Below are positions 1 through 9,026 of a stretch of DNA of 64,000 nt, piece by piece. The DNA comes from Buttiauxella sp. A111 (lineage in GTDB: Bacteria > Pseudomonadota > Gammaproteobacteria > Enterobacterales > Enterobacteriaceae). The notes beneath the pieces are model-generated. The model made no database searches, was not told the origin of the DNA, and was given only the letters and a program-made list of their open reading frames with translations. Within the stretch, counting starts at the first letter, position 1; each line of letters begins with the position of its first letter. The position numbers and the translations under genes are program-made. The stretch spans positions 186,001 through 250,000 of the forward strand of contig NZ_BJFN01000002.1 of the NCBI RefSeq assembly GCF_014189855.1. The letters run 5' to 3'.

Positions 1-16
1 ATGAAGAGGATTTACC

Positions 17-1012
17 ATGAAGATTAAAGCAACCATAGAACGTATTCCTGGTGGGATGATGTTGATTCCATTGCTGCTTGGCGCAATGCTAAATACCTTT
101 GCACCGGACACTGGCGCATATTTTGGTTCCTTCACAAAAGGAATGATTAGTGGGACAGTCCCCATTCTGGCGGTCTGGTTCTTCTGTATCGGTGCTTCAA
201 TTGACTTACGTGCAACAGGAACCGTACTGCGTAAATCCGGTACGCTGGTTCTGACTAAAATTGGTGTGGCCTGGGTTGTGGCAATGATTGCCGCTTCGTT
301 TATTCCTGAAGGTGGAATTCAGACCGGTATGTTTGCGGGCCTGTCCGTTCTTGCTCTCGTTTCTGCGATGGACATGACCAACGGTGGCCTGTATGCAAGC
401 CTGATGAACCAATATGGTACTAAAGAAGAATCTGGCGCGTTCGTTCTGATGTCTTTAGAGTCCGGCCCACTAATGACAATGGTTATTTTGGGTTCCGCAG
501 GCCTGGCATCCTTTGAACCACACCACTTTATCGGTGCCGTTCTACCGTTCCTGATTGGATTCACTCTTGGTAACCTGGATCACGATTTCCGTGCTTTCTT
601 CAGCAAAGCGACTCCAGTACTGATTCCGTTCTTCGGCTTTGCTCTGGGTAACACCATCAACCTCAACGTCATTATGGACACGGGTTTGCTGGGCATCATG
701 TTGGGTGTGGCGGTTATCGTTGTAACAGGTATTCCATTGATTATCGCCGATAAATACATTGGTGGTGGCAACGGAACCGCAGGGATTGCAGCCTCTTCCG
801 CAGCAGGTGCAGCGGTTGCCAACCCGGTAATCATTGCGCAAATCAACCCGGCATTTGAGCCTGTTGCAGCTTCAGCTACAGCGTTGGTGGCGGCAAGCGT
901 TATTGTGACCGCGATTCTGGTACCCATTATTACTGCACTGTATTCAAAACGTGTGGGTGGTACCGTCGCGAAAAAGAAAAACAACGATGACGTGGTCGAG
1001 TTATCTCATTAA
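17..1012 (+). CDS. kdgT: 2-keto-3-deoxygluconate permease
   Basis: KdgT is an inner-membrane proton symporter that takes up 2-keto-3-deoxygluconate (KDG), the last free intermediate of pectin and hexuronate breakdown. The 331-residue product is close to the usual length (about 327) and is hydrophobic throughout, with about ten predicted membrane segments, Gly- and Ala-rich helices and a short basic, hydrophilic C-terminus. The start at 17 has an AGAGGA ribosome site at 5-10. The gene stands alone here, about 50 kb from the other pectin genes (kdgF, tog, kduD, ogl, kdgM), but belongs to the same pathway. Its promoter and any KdgR box lie before the window. Family assignment is from sequence recognition and is firm; substrate is inferred from the family. 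Confidence 0.93.
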   Translation: MKIKATIERIPGGMMLIPLLLGAMLNTFAPDTGAYFGSFTKGMISGTVPILAVWFFCIGASIDLRATGTVLRKSGTLVLTKIGVAWVVAMIAASFIPEGGIQTGMFAGLSVLALVSAMDMTNGGLYASLMNQYGTKEESGAFVLMSLESGPLMTMVILGSAGLASFEPHHFIGAVLPFLIGFTLGNLDHDFRAFFSKATPVLIPFFGFALGNTINLNVIMDTGLLGIMLGVAVIVVTGIPLIIADKYIGGGNGTAGIAASSAAGAAVANPVIIAQINPAFEPVAASATALVAASVIVTAILVPIITALYSKRVGGTVAKKKNNDDVVELSH

Positions 1013-1031
1013 CTCCGCACTTTAAAACCAT

Positions 1032-1061
1032 AAAAAATGGAGCCTTTCGGCTCCATTTTTT
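1032..1061. terminator. Bidirectional intrinsic terminator after kdgT
   Basis: A perfect inverted repeat with a TTTC loop, flanked by an A-run on the left and a T-run on the right (AAAAAATGGAGCC / GGCTCCATTTTTT). It sits between the convergent ends of kdgT (1012) and the aminotransferase gene (1066), so it can stop transcription from both sides. Confidence 0.9.
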
Positions 1062-1065
1062 TATC

Positions 1066-2250
1066 TTATAGCGCGGATTTCAATCGCTGTACCGCTTCAT
1101 AAAGCTGCTCTTCTGTGGCGGTTGCGTAAGAGAAACGTAGTGTTTTCTTGTCCGCGTGATCGCTAAAGAAGAACTCACCCGGCACATACACCACACCTTT
1201 TTCGAGAGTCTGTTGTAACCAGCGAGTTGCATCAAACTCATAACGGAATGACGCCCACAAGAACATCCCGCCCTGCGGCTGGTTAAAGGTAATGTGCTCA
1301 TCCAGTTCCTGATGTAAAAACGTAGAAAGGCTCAGGCACTTCTTCTTATACACTTCGCGAATCAGTTCAATCTGCGGGTTCAGGCGATCAAGCGTCAAAT
1401 ACGCTGACACCAGCGATTGCGTAAATGAGTTGGCGTGCAAATCGGTGGCTTGTTTAATGATGGCCACTTTTTGCTTCATCCACTCTGGCAATACAATCCA
1501 GCCGACTCGCAGCCCTGGCGCCAGAATCTTAGAAAACGTCGAGGTATAAACCACATTTTCCTGGCTGCCGCGTTCTGTTGCCACTTGCAGCAAGGTCTTT
1601 TCGCGCGTTTCAGTGAAGCTTATTGCGCCATACGGATCATCTTCAACAATCACAAAGTGATACTGTTCTGCCAGTTTGACCAACTGCTCACGACGGCTGG
1701 CACTTAACGTTGTGCCACTAGGGTTGCCAAACGTCGGAACCAGGTAGACACCTTTGATTCGCGTCGTTTTGAGTAACGCTTCGAGCTCATCGACAATCAT
1801 CCCGTGCTCATCACTGCCCACCGATTTCACATCGGCCTCATTCAGGCTGAGGATTTGCAGTGCTGCCAGATAAGTTGGACGCTCAACAACAAAAACATCG
1901 CCTGGGTTAACCAGCGCGCGCATCAGCAAATCTAGTGCCTGCTGTGACCCCGAGGTGATCAGAAGTTGCTCTGGGCTGGTGGTGATTCCACGCTCCTGGC
2001 ACAACCCGACCAATTGTTGACGCAGTTCAACGGTGCCTTCAGTCAAACCATACTGGAACGCGTCGTTAAAGTTCTCAGCGACAACTTTTTGTGTCGCAAT
2101 GCTCAGACCTTCTCTATCGAATAACTCACTGGAAGGAATGCCGCCGGCGAGGGAAATAACGCCTGGCATTTTGCTATGCTTTAACAATTCTCTGATTGCT
2201 GAAGGTTGTAGGGCCTGAATGCGTTGTGCGAGGTGTGAACTATGACTCAT
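1066..2250 (-). CDS. PLP-dependent aminotransferase, class I/II (2-aminoadipate aminotransferase-like)
   Basis: A 394-residue fold-type I aminotransferase. The PLP-binding lysine is Lys241 in the TFSKILAPGLRVGW segment, Asp204/Asp205 and Tyr207 form the cofactor-contacting DDPYG motif, and the NPSG motif lies near 176-179. The N-terminal segment with GGIPS (about 37-41) resembles the LysN/ARO8-like group that acts on 2-aminoadipate, leucine or aromatic amino acids. There is no N-terminal GntR domain, so this is a free enzyme and not a MocR regulator. The gene is monocistronic, divergent from xni and convergent with kdgT. It has no counterpart next to xni in E. coli K-12, so it is probably accessory. 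The exact substrate cannot be read from the sequence. Confidence 0.85.
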   Translation of the reverse strand: MSHSSHLAQRIQALQPSAIRELLKHSKMPGVISLAGGIPSSELFDREGLSIATQKVVAENFNDAFQYGLTEGTVELRQQLVGLCQERGITTSPEQLLITSGSQQALDLLMRALVNPGDVFVVERPTYLAALQILSLNEADVKSVGSDEHGMIVDELEALLKTTRIKGVYLVPTFGNPSGTTLSASRREQLVKLAEQYHFVIVEDDPYGAISFTETREKTLLQVATERGSQENVVYTSTFSKILAPGLRVGWIVLPEWMKQKVAIIKQATDLHANSFTQSLVSAYLTLDRLNPQIELIREVYKKKCLSLSTFLHQELDEHITFNQPQGGMFLWASFRYEFDATRWLQQTLEKGVVYVPGEFFFSDHADKKTLRFSYATATEEQLYEAVQRLKSAL

Positions 2251-2395
2251 GTTGTTGTCTCTGACTTGAAATATACATAGTAATCAATAAGCACGACTTT
2301 TTTGCGAGCGGCTTTCCTGATTCATCTTCTCGGGTTCGCGGTCAACACACAGAAATGTTAGTGTGTGCAAAGCGAATATCGAAAGCGAAATACCC

Positions 2396-3151
2396 ATGAT
2401 GATTCATTTACTTATCGTTGATGCCCTGAACTTAATACGCCGTATTCATGCAGTCCAGGGCTCACCTTGTGTTGATACCTGCCTACATGCTCTTGATGCG
2501 CTAATCACACACAGCCAGCCGACGCACGCTGTCGCCGTATTTGATGACGAAGACCGGCGTGAAGGATGGCGACATCAGGTCTTGCCAGACTATAAAGCTG
2601 GCCGTGCGCCAATGCCAGAGTCCTTACATCAAGAAATGCCAATATTGCGAGCGGCCTTCGCCAAAAGAGGCGTGGCTTGTTGGCATTCTCAGGGAAATGA
2701 AGCAGATGATCTGGCGGCAACACTCGCTGTAAAAATAGCAGCAAGTGGGCATCGCGCCACTATTGTCTCGACCGATAAAGGGTTTTGCCAGTTACTCGCC
2801 CCGACAATTCAAATCCGTGACTATTTTCAAAAACGTTGGTTCGATGCGCCATTTATCGCGCAGGAATATGGCGTATTGCCGGAGCAGCTTGCTGATTTCT
2901 GGGGGCTTGCGGGGATCAGCAGCAGCAAGATCTCCGGCGTTCCGGGTATCGGCCCAAAAAGTGCCACGCAATTGATCAATCAGTTTTCAACGCTTGAAGC
3001 GCTGTATGAACGGTTGGATGAAGTACCAGAGAAGTGGCGCAAGAAGTTAGAGCAGCATCGGGAAAGTGCTTTTATCAGCCGCCAGGTGGCTCAACTGCAG
3101 ACGGATTTACAGCTTGATGGGAATTTGCAGCAACTTAGATTACCGGGTTGA
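2396..3151 (+). CDS. xni: Flap endonuclease Xni (ExoIX)
   Basis: Xni is a 5'-nuclease-family flap endonuclease related to the 5' nuclease domain of DNA polymerase I, thought to process Okazaki or flap intermediates. Conserved acidic motifs are seen: LIVDALN near 5-11, FDDE near 50-53, NEADDLAA near 101-108 and STDKG near 126-130, followed by the helix-hairpin-helix [10 protein letters not shown] near 182-191. The open frame extends upstream to 2363, but starting at 2396 gives [12 protein letters not shown] and exactly 251 residues, matching E. coli Xni ([12 protein letters not shown], 251). The gene is followed by a palindromic intergenic repeat and converges on rlmM. Confidence 0.93.
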   Translation: MMIHLLIVDALNLIRRIHAVQGSPCVDTCLHALDALITHSQPTHAVAVFDDEDRREGWRHQVLPDYKAGRAPMPESLHQEMPILRAAFAKRGVACWHSQGNEADDLAATLAVKIAASGHRATIVSTDKGFCQLLAPTIQIRDYFQKRWFDAPFIAQEYGVLPEQLADFWGLAGISSSKISGVPGIGPKSATQLINQFSTLEALYERLDEVPEKWRKKLEQHRESAFISRQVAQLQTDLQLDGNLQQLRLPG

Positions 3152-3154
3152 ACG

Positions 3155-3238
3155 CCCTCACCCTAGCCCTCTCCCCCAGGAGAGGGAATAATTCAGCTTT
3201 TCTCCCTCTCCCTCAGGGAGAGGGTCGGGGTGAGGGTG
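3155..3238. repeat. Dispersed palindromic intergenic repeat (CCCTCACCC...GGGTGAGGG type)
   Basis: The stretch starts CCCTCACCCTAGCCCTCTCC and ends in the reverse complement (GGGAGAGGG...GGGGTGAGGG). It forms a long imperfect stem with two inner hairpins built from CCCTCTCC/GGAGAGGG. This type of repeat is common between convergent genes in enterobacteria. Here it fills the space between xni and rlmM and may serve as a bidirectional terminator or mRNA-stabilising structure. That role is inference. Confidence 0.8.
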
Positions 3239-3260
3239 GATTCCCCACCCTCAAACAAGA

Positions 3261-4361
3261 TTAACGTTCGTCGCGACGGCCGCCTACAGCAGCCCACATG
3301 CGGCGCACGTGTACTGTCACTTCTTCACGGTCGTGATACAGCTGACGCGCCTGAATCTCCGCACTGATACCATTCTCTTCCAGCCTTTCACGTATCAGCG
3401 CCAGGTTCTGCGACACCTCTTCGTATCGTTTCTTCATTGGCAGCTTCAGGTTGAAAATGGTTTCGCGGCACCAGCCGTTAACCAGCCAGGTTGCCATCAG
3501 GCTCGCGACTTTCGCAGGTTTCTCAACCATGTCGCAAACCATCCAGGAGATATTGTTTCGTGTTGGCTTATATTTAAAACCATCTTCCTGCAGCCAGGTA
3601 ACCTGTCCGGTATCCATCAAGCTTTGCGCCATTGGGCCGTTATCGACAGAAGAAACCCACATATTGCGTTTCACTAATTGATAGGTCCAACCGCCAGGGC
3701 AAGCCCCTAAATCAATCGCGTACATCCCGTTCGCTAAACGCTCATCCCACTCATCAGCAGGAATAAAAATGTGGAAGGCTTCTTCCAGTTTCAACGTTGA
3801 ACGGCTTGGTGCGTCAGAAGGCAATTTCAGACGCTGGATGCCCATATAGAAAGGCGAGTTGTTAGTGGTATAAGAATAACCGGTGTAACAACATCCCGGT
3901 GCAATAAAGAACACATGCACCACTGGGCGTTTTGTTGTTTCGTAGTTGGTCAGGATACCGGCTTCACGCAGGCTGGCGCGCAGAGGCACGGTCAACTTAC
4001 GGCAGAACTTCATCAACTCTTTACTTTCGTTGGTATCCGCGACTTCGACACGCAGATCGCCGCCTTTCTCTACCACGCCAGTCAGCATTCCGGTGATCGG
4101 CGTAATACGATCTTCTGACGGAAGATCTTTGAGCAGTTCACCCGCAACGATCATTTGACGAGCAAAGATCAGATCTTTGAACGGCAATTCACGCGCCAGT
4201 TTGTCAGCATCATCTTGCTGATAACATTCGTAAATGACGTAACCGCTGTTTTCTTTAACCCGTGCAAAACCGTAAACGCCATGCTGGCCGGCTTTATCGG
4301 TAATCTCTGCCGCACACTCTTTCTCAAAACCTTGTCGGCAGTACAAAATAACTTTATTCAT
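3261..4361 (-). CDS. rlmM: 23S rRNA 2'-O-ribose C2498 methyltransferase RlmM
   Basis: RlmM uses SAM to 2'-O-methylate cytidine 2498 of 23S rRNA before 50S assembly. The product has 366 residues, the same as E. coli. It has an N-terminal THUMP-like region (about 1-170) and a C-terminal Rossmann methyltransferase domain in which [14 protein letters not shown] (about 219-232) is the SAM-binding loop, followed by the VDNGPM and VCDMVE strands. Its start overlaps the 3' end of ygdD by 8 nt, so the two are likely co-translated. Confidence 0.95.
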   Translation of the reverse strand: MNKVILYCRQGFEKECAAEITDKAGQHGVYGFARVKENSGYVIYECYQQDDADKLARELPFKDLIFARQMIVAGELLKDLPSEDRITPITGMLTGVVEKGGDLRVEVADTNESKELMKFCRKLTVPLRASLREAGILTNYETTKRPVVHVFFIAPGCCYTGYSYTTNNSPFYMGIQRLKLPSDAPSRSTLKLEEAFHIFIPADEWDERLANGMYAIDLGACPGGWTYQLVKRNMWVSSVDNGPMAQSLMDTGQVTWLQEDGFKYKPTRNNISWMVCDMVEKPAKVASLMATWLVNGWCRETIFNLKLPMKKRYEEVSQNLALIRERLEENGISAEIQARQLYHDREEVTVHVRRMWAAVGGRRDER

Positions 4362-4749
4362 GGCTTGCGCCCCTACGTTTCAGGCGCATTGCACCAATCA
4401 ACATCAAGATCCAACCGGCAAGAAAACTCATTCCGCCGACGGGAGTAACAAACGCCCACAGGCGTAAGTGAGACAGCGCCAGGCAGTAAAGACTGCCGCT
4501 GAATAGAACAGTACCGAGCGCCATAAATACGCTGCTCCAGTAAAACCAAATGCTGATCCGGCGCTGCATCGCAACGGCCAGACCAAAAATCGCTAACGTA
4601 TGAAATGCCTGGTATTCAAGACCGGTTTGAATCCACCCCATCTCAACAACACCAAGCGTTTTACTTAAAACGTGTGCCCCAAAGGCGCCAAGGGCGACAA
4701 AGATAAAACCGCTAATCGCGGTAAAAATCAGCATGAATCGGCTGGTCAT
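4354..4749 (-). CDS. ygdD: DUF423 inner-membrane protein YgdD
   Basis: A small 131-residue membrane protein of the DUF423 family, whose function is unknown. Four hydrophobic segments are visible (about 5-27, 45-62, 70-90 and 97-118), separated by short loops. The first contains the conserved [13 protein letters not shown] motif and the last the GGMSFLAGW motif. It lies 49 nt downstream of gcvA and overlaps rlmM, in the same gcvA-ygdD-rlmM order as E. coli. It is probably read from the gcvA promoter. No catalytic residues can be assigned. Confidence 0.92.
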   Translation of the reverse strand: MTSRFMLIFTAISGFIFVALGAFGAHVLSKTLGVVEMGWIQTGLEYQAFHTLAIFGLAVAMQRRISIWFYWSSVFMALGTVLFSGSLYCLALSHLRLWAFVTPVGGMSFLAGWILMLIGAMRLKRRGASHE

Positions 4750-4798
4750 GGTGTAACCCTAAAGTTAGGCGTAGCGGCATGCCTACGCGCTGGTTTGC

Positions 4799-5716
4799 TT
4801 ACTGATCGTAGCGAAAACGGAATTTTTCTTGTTCGCTCGCTGTTTTCGCCAAAATCCACTGCCTGAAGGCCGCTATTTTACCCAGTTCTGCCTGGCTGTC
4901 ATGACAAACAAGATAAAAGGCATTTTTGCTCACCAGAACATCATTGAACGGACAAACCAAACGACCCGCTTCAATCTCTGATTGCGCCATAACATTGTTT
5001 GCTAAAGCAATGCCTTGCCCGTGAATGGCGGCTTGAAGCACCATTGCACTGTGGCTGAAGATCGGGCCTTGCTGCACATTGATATGGCTTACACCCAATT
5101 GGCGGGTATATGTCTGCCAGTCACGACGAGACGCATCGTGCAGCAAAGTATGATGCGCTAAATCTTCTGGGGTTTTGATGGGCTTATCGCCGGTTAACAG
5201 CATCGGTGAACAGACTGGTAACAGATATTCCGCGTACAATTTTTCTACACGCAGACCCGGCCAGTTGCCGCGCCCGTAAAAAATCGCGACGTCGACATCA
5301 TCCGAAAGTTTATCTTCCTGGCGGTCAACAGCCTGTATACGAACGTCGATTCCCGGATAAGCTGTATTAAAGCTTGTTAACCGCGGTACTAGCCAATGAA
5401 TGGCAAAACTAGGCAACAAACTGACCGTTAAAGCCCCTTTGGCACTACGTGCCTGCAGCTTACGGGTTGCCTCGGTTAACTGCGAAAATATCTCTTTGAT
5501 GTCCAGATAGTAACTCTGACCTTCTTCCGTCAGTAGCAGCGAGCGGTTGCGGCGGCGGAACAATTTTAGGCCAAGAAAATCCTCCAGAGACTTAATCTGG
5601 TGGCTGACGGCGGCCTGAGTCACGAATAATTCTTCGGCTGCTTTAGTAAAACTCAGGTGACGAGCTGCAGCGTCAAATACACGTAAGGCATTTAATGGTG
5701 GTAAACGCTTGGACAT
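4799..5716 (-). CDS. gcvA: LysR-type regulator of the glycine cleavage system, GcvA
   Basis: GcvA activates (with glycine) or represses (with GcvR) the gcvTHP operon and activates the divergent sRNA gene gcvB. The product is 305 residues, as in E. coli. It has an N-terminal LysR winged helix (about 1-65; ALRVFDAAARHLSFTKAAEE, then VTQAAVSHQIKSLE as the recognition helix) and a periplasmic-binding-type effector domain (about 90-295). The start at 5716 has no clear Shine-Dalgarno sequence. Its promoter region overlaps that of gcvB in the 5717-5844 interval, the usual arrangement for GcvA autoregulation. Confidence 0.96.
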   Translation of the reverse strand: MSKRLPPLNALRVFDAAARHLSFTKAAEELFVTQAAVSHQIKSLEDFLGLKLFRRRNRSLLLTEEGQSYYLDIKEIFSQLTEATRKLQARSAKGALTVSLLPSFAIHWLVPRLTSFNTAYPGIDVRIQAVDRQEDKLSDDVDVAIFYGRGNWPGLRVEKLYAEYLLPVCSPMLLTGDKPIKTPEDLAHHTLLHDASRRDWQTYTRQLGVSHINVQQGPIFSHSAMVLQAAIHGQGIALANNVMAQSEIEAGRLVCPFNDVLVSKNAFYLVCHDSQAELGKIAAFRQWILAKTASEQEKFRFRYDQ

Positions 5717-5809
5717 AGTTGATTGGCTTAAATGTTAAAGTCCGTTAACAAACAGATTAACTTAGTTAACCTATTAGTTTTTTTTATCTGAGCCATTATA
5801 AATTGTCCG

Positions 5810-5838
5810 TTGAGGATGCACCAGCAAATACCTATAGT
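5810..5838 (+). promoter_or_regulatory. Sigma-70 promoter of gcvB
   Basis: TTGAGG at 5810-5815 (-35) and TATAGT at 5833-5838 (-10), with a 17-nt spacer. The predicted transcript start at 5845 is six bases after the -10 box. GcvA is known to act from the AT-rich DNA just upstream; repeated TTAAC/GTTAA elements at about 5743-5772 are candidates for its contacts. Confidence 0.75.
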
Positions 5839-5844
5839 GGCGTC

Positions 5845-6050
5845 ACTTCCTGAGCCGGAACGAAAAGTTATCTGAAATGCGTGTTTCGGAGGGCTTTTGG
5901 CTTACGGTTGTGATGTTGTGTTGTTGTGTTTGCAATTGGTCTGGCATTCCAGACCCCGGTAGCTAAGCTACCCCTTTTTCACTTCCTGTACATTTACCCT
6001 GTCTGTCCATAGTGATTAATGTAGCACCGCAAATTGCGGTGCTTTTTTTT
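5845..6050 (+). ncRNA. gcvB: GcvB small RNA
   Basis: This Hfq-dependent sRNA represses many amino-acid and peptide transporter mRNAs. The 206-nt segment can be aligned by eye with E. coli GcvB: the 5' start ACTTCCTGAGCCGG, the G/U-rich seed region R1 (GTTGTGATGTTGTGTTGTTG, about 5905-5924), the second conserved target region CACTTCCTGTACATTTACCC (about 5981-6000), and a Rho-independent end with the stem AGCACCGC/GCGGTGCT and eight Ts. It is divergent from gcvA, as in E. coli. The R1 seed is fully intact; differences are mostly in the 5' hairpin. Confidence 0.97.
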
Positions 6051-6059
6051 GCCTGAAAT

Positions 6060-6287
6060 TTACTGATCCAGCTCAACCATCTCTTTTACATCAGTACGGT
6101 TAATCTGCTGTTTATTCCCATTAGCATCTTTGTACTGAATCATCCCTGTTTCATCATCGGTTTGAGGCTTGCCATCGGCGACAATGCTACGTCCGTCATT
6201 GGTGTGCATCACGTAGTTCGGACTTGAACAGGCTGAAAGAGCAAAAACCATTAGACCTGCTGATACTGCTGCGGCTGCCTTATTCAT
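6060..6287 (-). CDS. ygdI: DUF903 lipoprotein YgdI
   Basis: A 75-residue lipoprotein of unknown function. The leader has Lys3 and a hydrophobic core, ending in the lipobox LSAC with Cys20 as the lipidation site. The mature part is an SH3-like DUF903 domain (YVMHTNDGRSIVADGKP). The frame extends 17 codons upstream to 6338, but the ATG at 6287 is preceded by AAGGAGAAG at good spacing and gives the E. coli length. It converges on gcvB, whose terminator ends 9 nt away. A paralogue, ygdR, is at 34642-34860. Confidence 0.93.
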   Translation of the reverse strand: MNKAAAAVSAGLMVFALSACSSPNYVMHTNDGRSIVADGKPQTDDETGMIQYKDANGNKQQINRTDVKEMVELDQ

Positions 6288-6482
6288 ATTCTTCTCCTTA
6301 GTAGCGATTAATGCTGAATTACTCTTAAAAATAACCAAAGTAAAACATTCACCTAACAGTAATCAGCATAACCCTCTTTCACCAGGCTTGCCTGGCGAAG
6401 CAGAATATTCCGAAGGTTATTGATCCCTTGTGCGATTAAGACAAATGCGCCACGATCACTTCATAGTGATATGAGGAAAATC

Positions 6483-7688
6483 ATGAAAACATTTAATCCC
6501 GCCAGTTTTCGCAGCCTGTTTCCGGCGTTGGCTGATGCTGGTGTCTATCTCGACAGTGCCGCAACCACACTTAAACCTCGCGCCGTTATTGAAGCGACTC
6601 AGCAATTTTATAGCCTGAGCGCAGGTAATGTTCATCGCAGCCAGTTTGCCGAGGCGCAGCGCCTTACAGAGCGTTATGAAGCGGCTCGCGATAGCGTGGC
6701 AGCTCTGCTCAATGCCCCTTCTGGAAAAGATATTGTCTGGACGCGTGGCACAACCGAAGCCATAAATCTGGTCGCTCAGTGTTACGCACGCCCGCGCCTG
6801 CAACCCGATGATGAAATTATTGTTAGCGAAGCAGAACACCACGCGAATTTCGTGCCGTGGCTAATGGTCGCTGAGCAGACCGGTGCGAAAATTATCAAAT
6901 TGCCGCTGGGCAAAAATCTCCTTGCCGATCTCAGCAAGCTGCCTGAGTTACTTAACGCGCGGACCAAAATCCTGGCGCTGGGCCAAATGTCTAATGTCAC
7001 AGGCGGCTGCCCGGATCTCGCCAAAGCCATTACGCTTGCCCACGAAGTTGGCGCGGTCGTTATGGTCGACGGCGCACAAGGTGTTGTGCATTGCCCGCCG
7101 GACGTACAGGCGCTGGATATCGATTTTTACGCTTTCTCAGCCCACAAATTGTATGGCCCAACCGGAATCGGGGCGCTCTACGGTAAAAGTGAGCTGCTGG
7201 AAGAGATGTCGCCCTGGCTAGGCGGCGGCAAAATGATTACGCATGTCTCATTCGAAGGATTTAAAACTCAACCCGTACCGTATCGCTTTGAAGCCGGTAC
7301 GCCAAACGTTGCAGGCGTCATTGGCCTGAGCGCGGCACTTGAGTGGCTGGAGTCGGTTGATTTGACTGAGGCTGAGGCCTACAGCCGTGGGTTGGCGACA
7401 CTCGCAGAAGCAGAGCTGGCAAAACGTCCTGGTTTTCGCAGTTTCCGCTGCCAGGACTCGAGCCTGTTGGCGTTTGATTTCGAAGGTGTTCACCATAACG
7501 ACATGGTCACGCTGTTGGCTGAATCAGGCATTTCGCTGCGTGCAGGTCAGCATTGTGCGCAACCTTTGCTTTCAGCACTTGGCGTCACCGGCACATTGCG
7601 GGCTTCTTTTGCCCCGTACAATACGCAGAGTGATGTTGATGCGCTGGTCAAAGCTATCGACAACGCGCTGGAAATTCTGGTGGATTAA
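6483..7688 (+). CDS. csdA: Cysteine desulfurase CsdA
   Basis: CsdA removes sulfur (or selenium) from cysteine with PLP and passes it as a persulfide to CsdE. In the 401-residue product the PLP lysine is Lys222 (SAHKLYGPTG), the PLP-binding His is in EAEHHAN (about 116-122), and the catalytic persulfide cysteine is Cys358 (RAGQHCAQP). The frame opens at 6420, but the ATG at 6483 follows GAGGAAAATC and gives MKTFNPASFR, aligned with E. coli CsdA and of equal length. csdE follows with no gap (stop codon ends at 7688, ATG at 7689), so the two are translationally coupled. Confidence 0.96.
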   Translation: MKTFNPASFRSLFPALADAGVYLDSAATTLKPRAVIEATQQFYSLSAGNVHRSQFAEAQRLTERYEAARDSVAALLNAPSGKDIVWTRGTTEAINLVAQCYARPRLQPDDEIIVSEAEHHANFVPWLMVAEQTGAKIIKLPLGKNLLADLSKLPELLNARTKILALGQMSNVTGGCPDLAKAITLAHEVGAVVMVDGAQGVVHCPPDVQALDIDFYAFSAHKLYGPTGIGALYGKSELLEEMSPWLGGGKMITHVSFEGFKTQPVPYRFEAGTPNVAGVIGLSAALEWLESVDLTEAEAYSRGLATLAEAELAKRPGFRSFRCQDSSLLAFDFEGVHHNDMVTLLAESGISLRAGQHCAQPLLSALGVTGTLRASFAPYNTQSDVDALVKAIDNALEILVD

Positions 7689-8129
7689 ATGACAAGTGGA
7701 TTTTTAGCCGGTCACCCATTCGGGACTGCTATCACCGCCGACAGCTTGCGCAGCAATTTTGCTCCGTTGCAGCAGTGGGAAGATAAATACCGTCAGTTGA
7801 TCCTACTCGGGAAGCAACTTCCGGCCCTTCCTGCGGATCTCAAACGCGATAACATCGAAATTGCCGGTTGTGAAAACCGCGTCTGGCTAGGTCACAGCCT
7901 GCAAGCAAATGGGACGCTGCATTTCTACGGTGATAGTGAAGGACGCATTGTCCGCGGTTTGCTGGCGGTGTTACTTACCGCAATAGAAGGGAAAACGGCG
8001 GAACAGTTGCTGAATGAAGATCCGCTCGCCCTGTTTGATGATTTAGGGCTGCGCAATCAATTAAGTGCGTCGCGCAGCAGCGGGCTTGCGGCATTAGCAC
8101 AAGCCGTTCGCGCGGCAGTTCAGGCCTGA
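7689..8129 (+). CDS. csdE: Sulfur acceptor protein CsdE
   Basis: CsdE is a SufE-like protein that stimulates CsdA and accepts its persulfide sulfur, then passes it on, including to TcdA (CsdL). The acceptor cysteine is Cys61 in [12 protein letters not shown]; the SufE fold residues [12 protein letters not shown] and LSASRSSGL follow. At 146 residues it is one shorter than E. coli CsdE. The start codon directly abuts the csdA stop. Its 3' end overlaps the convergent tcdA gene by 10 nt, bringing the three partners together. Confidence 0.95.
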   Translation: MTSGFLAGHPFGTAITADSLRSNFAPLQQWEDKYRQLILLGKQLPALPADLKRDNIEIAGCENRVWLGHSLQANGTLHFYGDSEGRIVRGLLAVLLTAIEGKTAEQLLNEDPLALFDDLGLRNQLSASRSSGLAALAQAVRAAVQA

Positions 8130-8929
8130 GTACGCGCCGCTTTCGCCATCATTTTCTTTAATACATGGGACACCGCCACGAAACCAAAGCTGGCGGTGAC
8201 CATGGTTGCCGCACCAAAACCGGATGCACAATCCATGCGTTTCGGGCCATCGGCGGTACTTTTCATCGCGCACACAGAGCCATCTGCCTGCGGGTAAACC
8301 AACGCTTCGGTGGAAAACACGCAGTCCACGCCGAGCTTACCTTTACTGTTCTTCACCACGCCAAAATCACTTTTTAATCTTTCGCGAAGCTTAGCTGCCA
8401 GTGGATCCTGAATCGTTTTCGCCAGATCAACCACTTGAATCTGCGTGGGATCGATTTGACCACCCGCGCCACCGGTTGTGACCAGTGGGATCTTGTTGCG
8501 TCGACAATAAGCGATAAGTGCCGCTTTAGGACGAACGCTATCAATGGCATCAATAACGTAACTAAAACCTTGATTAAGCAGCTGCGCCGTATTTTCCGCA
8601 GTAATAAAATCATCAACTACCGTGACGCGGCATTCCGGGTTGATTTCACGAATGCGGGCCGCCATCACTTCAGTCTTGGCCAGTCCTACGTTATCGCGCA
8701 ACGCATGAATCTGACGGTTAGTGTTGGTCACGCAAACATCATCCATATCGATAAGCGTAATCGCGCCGATTCCGGTACGTGCCAGCGCTTCTGCAGCCCA
8801 TGAGCCCACACCACCAATGCCAATCACGCATACATGCGCATCAGCAAACAGTTGCAGAGCATCACGACCATACAAACGAGCAGTGCCGCCAAAGCGTTGC
8901 AGCCAGGCATCGGACAAAACAACAGACAT
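8120..8929 (-). CDS. tcdA: tRNA threonylcarbamoyladenosine dehydratase TcdA (CsdL)
   Basis: TcdA is an E1/ThiF-like enzyme that uses ATP to cyclise t6A37 to ct6A in ANN-decoding tRNAs. The product has 269 residues. It has the nucleotide-binding [19 protein letters not shown] loop (about 36-54), the catalytic-face Asp in LIDMDDV, and the ThiF-family DNRQ-like residues (TNTNRQ). The usual E1 cysteine is not needed for dehydration. The start at 8929 is preceded by GAGGAAAACGTA. It is convergent with csdE and lies downstream of mltA on the same strand. Confidence 0.95.
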   Translation of the reverse strand: MSVVLSDAWLQRFGGTARLYGRDALQLFADAHVCVIGIGGVGSWAAEALARTGIGAITLIDMDDVCVTNTNRQIHALRDNVGLAKTEVMAARIREINPECRVTVVDDFITAENTAQLLNQGFSYVIDAIDSVRPKAALIAYCRRNKIPLVTTGGAGGQIDPTQIQVVDLAKTIQDPLAAKLRERLKSDFGVVKNSKGKLGVDCVFSTEALVYPQADGSVCAMKSTADGPKRMDCASGFGAATMVTASFGFVAVSHVLKKMMAKAARTQA

Positions 8930-8991
8930 TACGTTTTCCTCGGAAAAATCTTTGCGGGTGTTGTGATAAATAAACAGTTGCGGATAAAGTT

Positions 8992-9015
8992 GACGGGCTG
9001 ATTATACAGCCCGTC
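8992..9015. terminator. Hairpin between mltA and tcdA
   Basis: A perfect 9-bp stem (GACGGGCTG/CAGCCCGTC) with loop ATTATA lies 12 nt after the mltA stop. There is no strong U-run on the minus strand, so it may be an attenuator or 3' stabiliser more than a full terminator. Confidence 0.55.
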
Positions 9016-9026
9016 GGGGGGAAATA

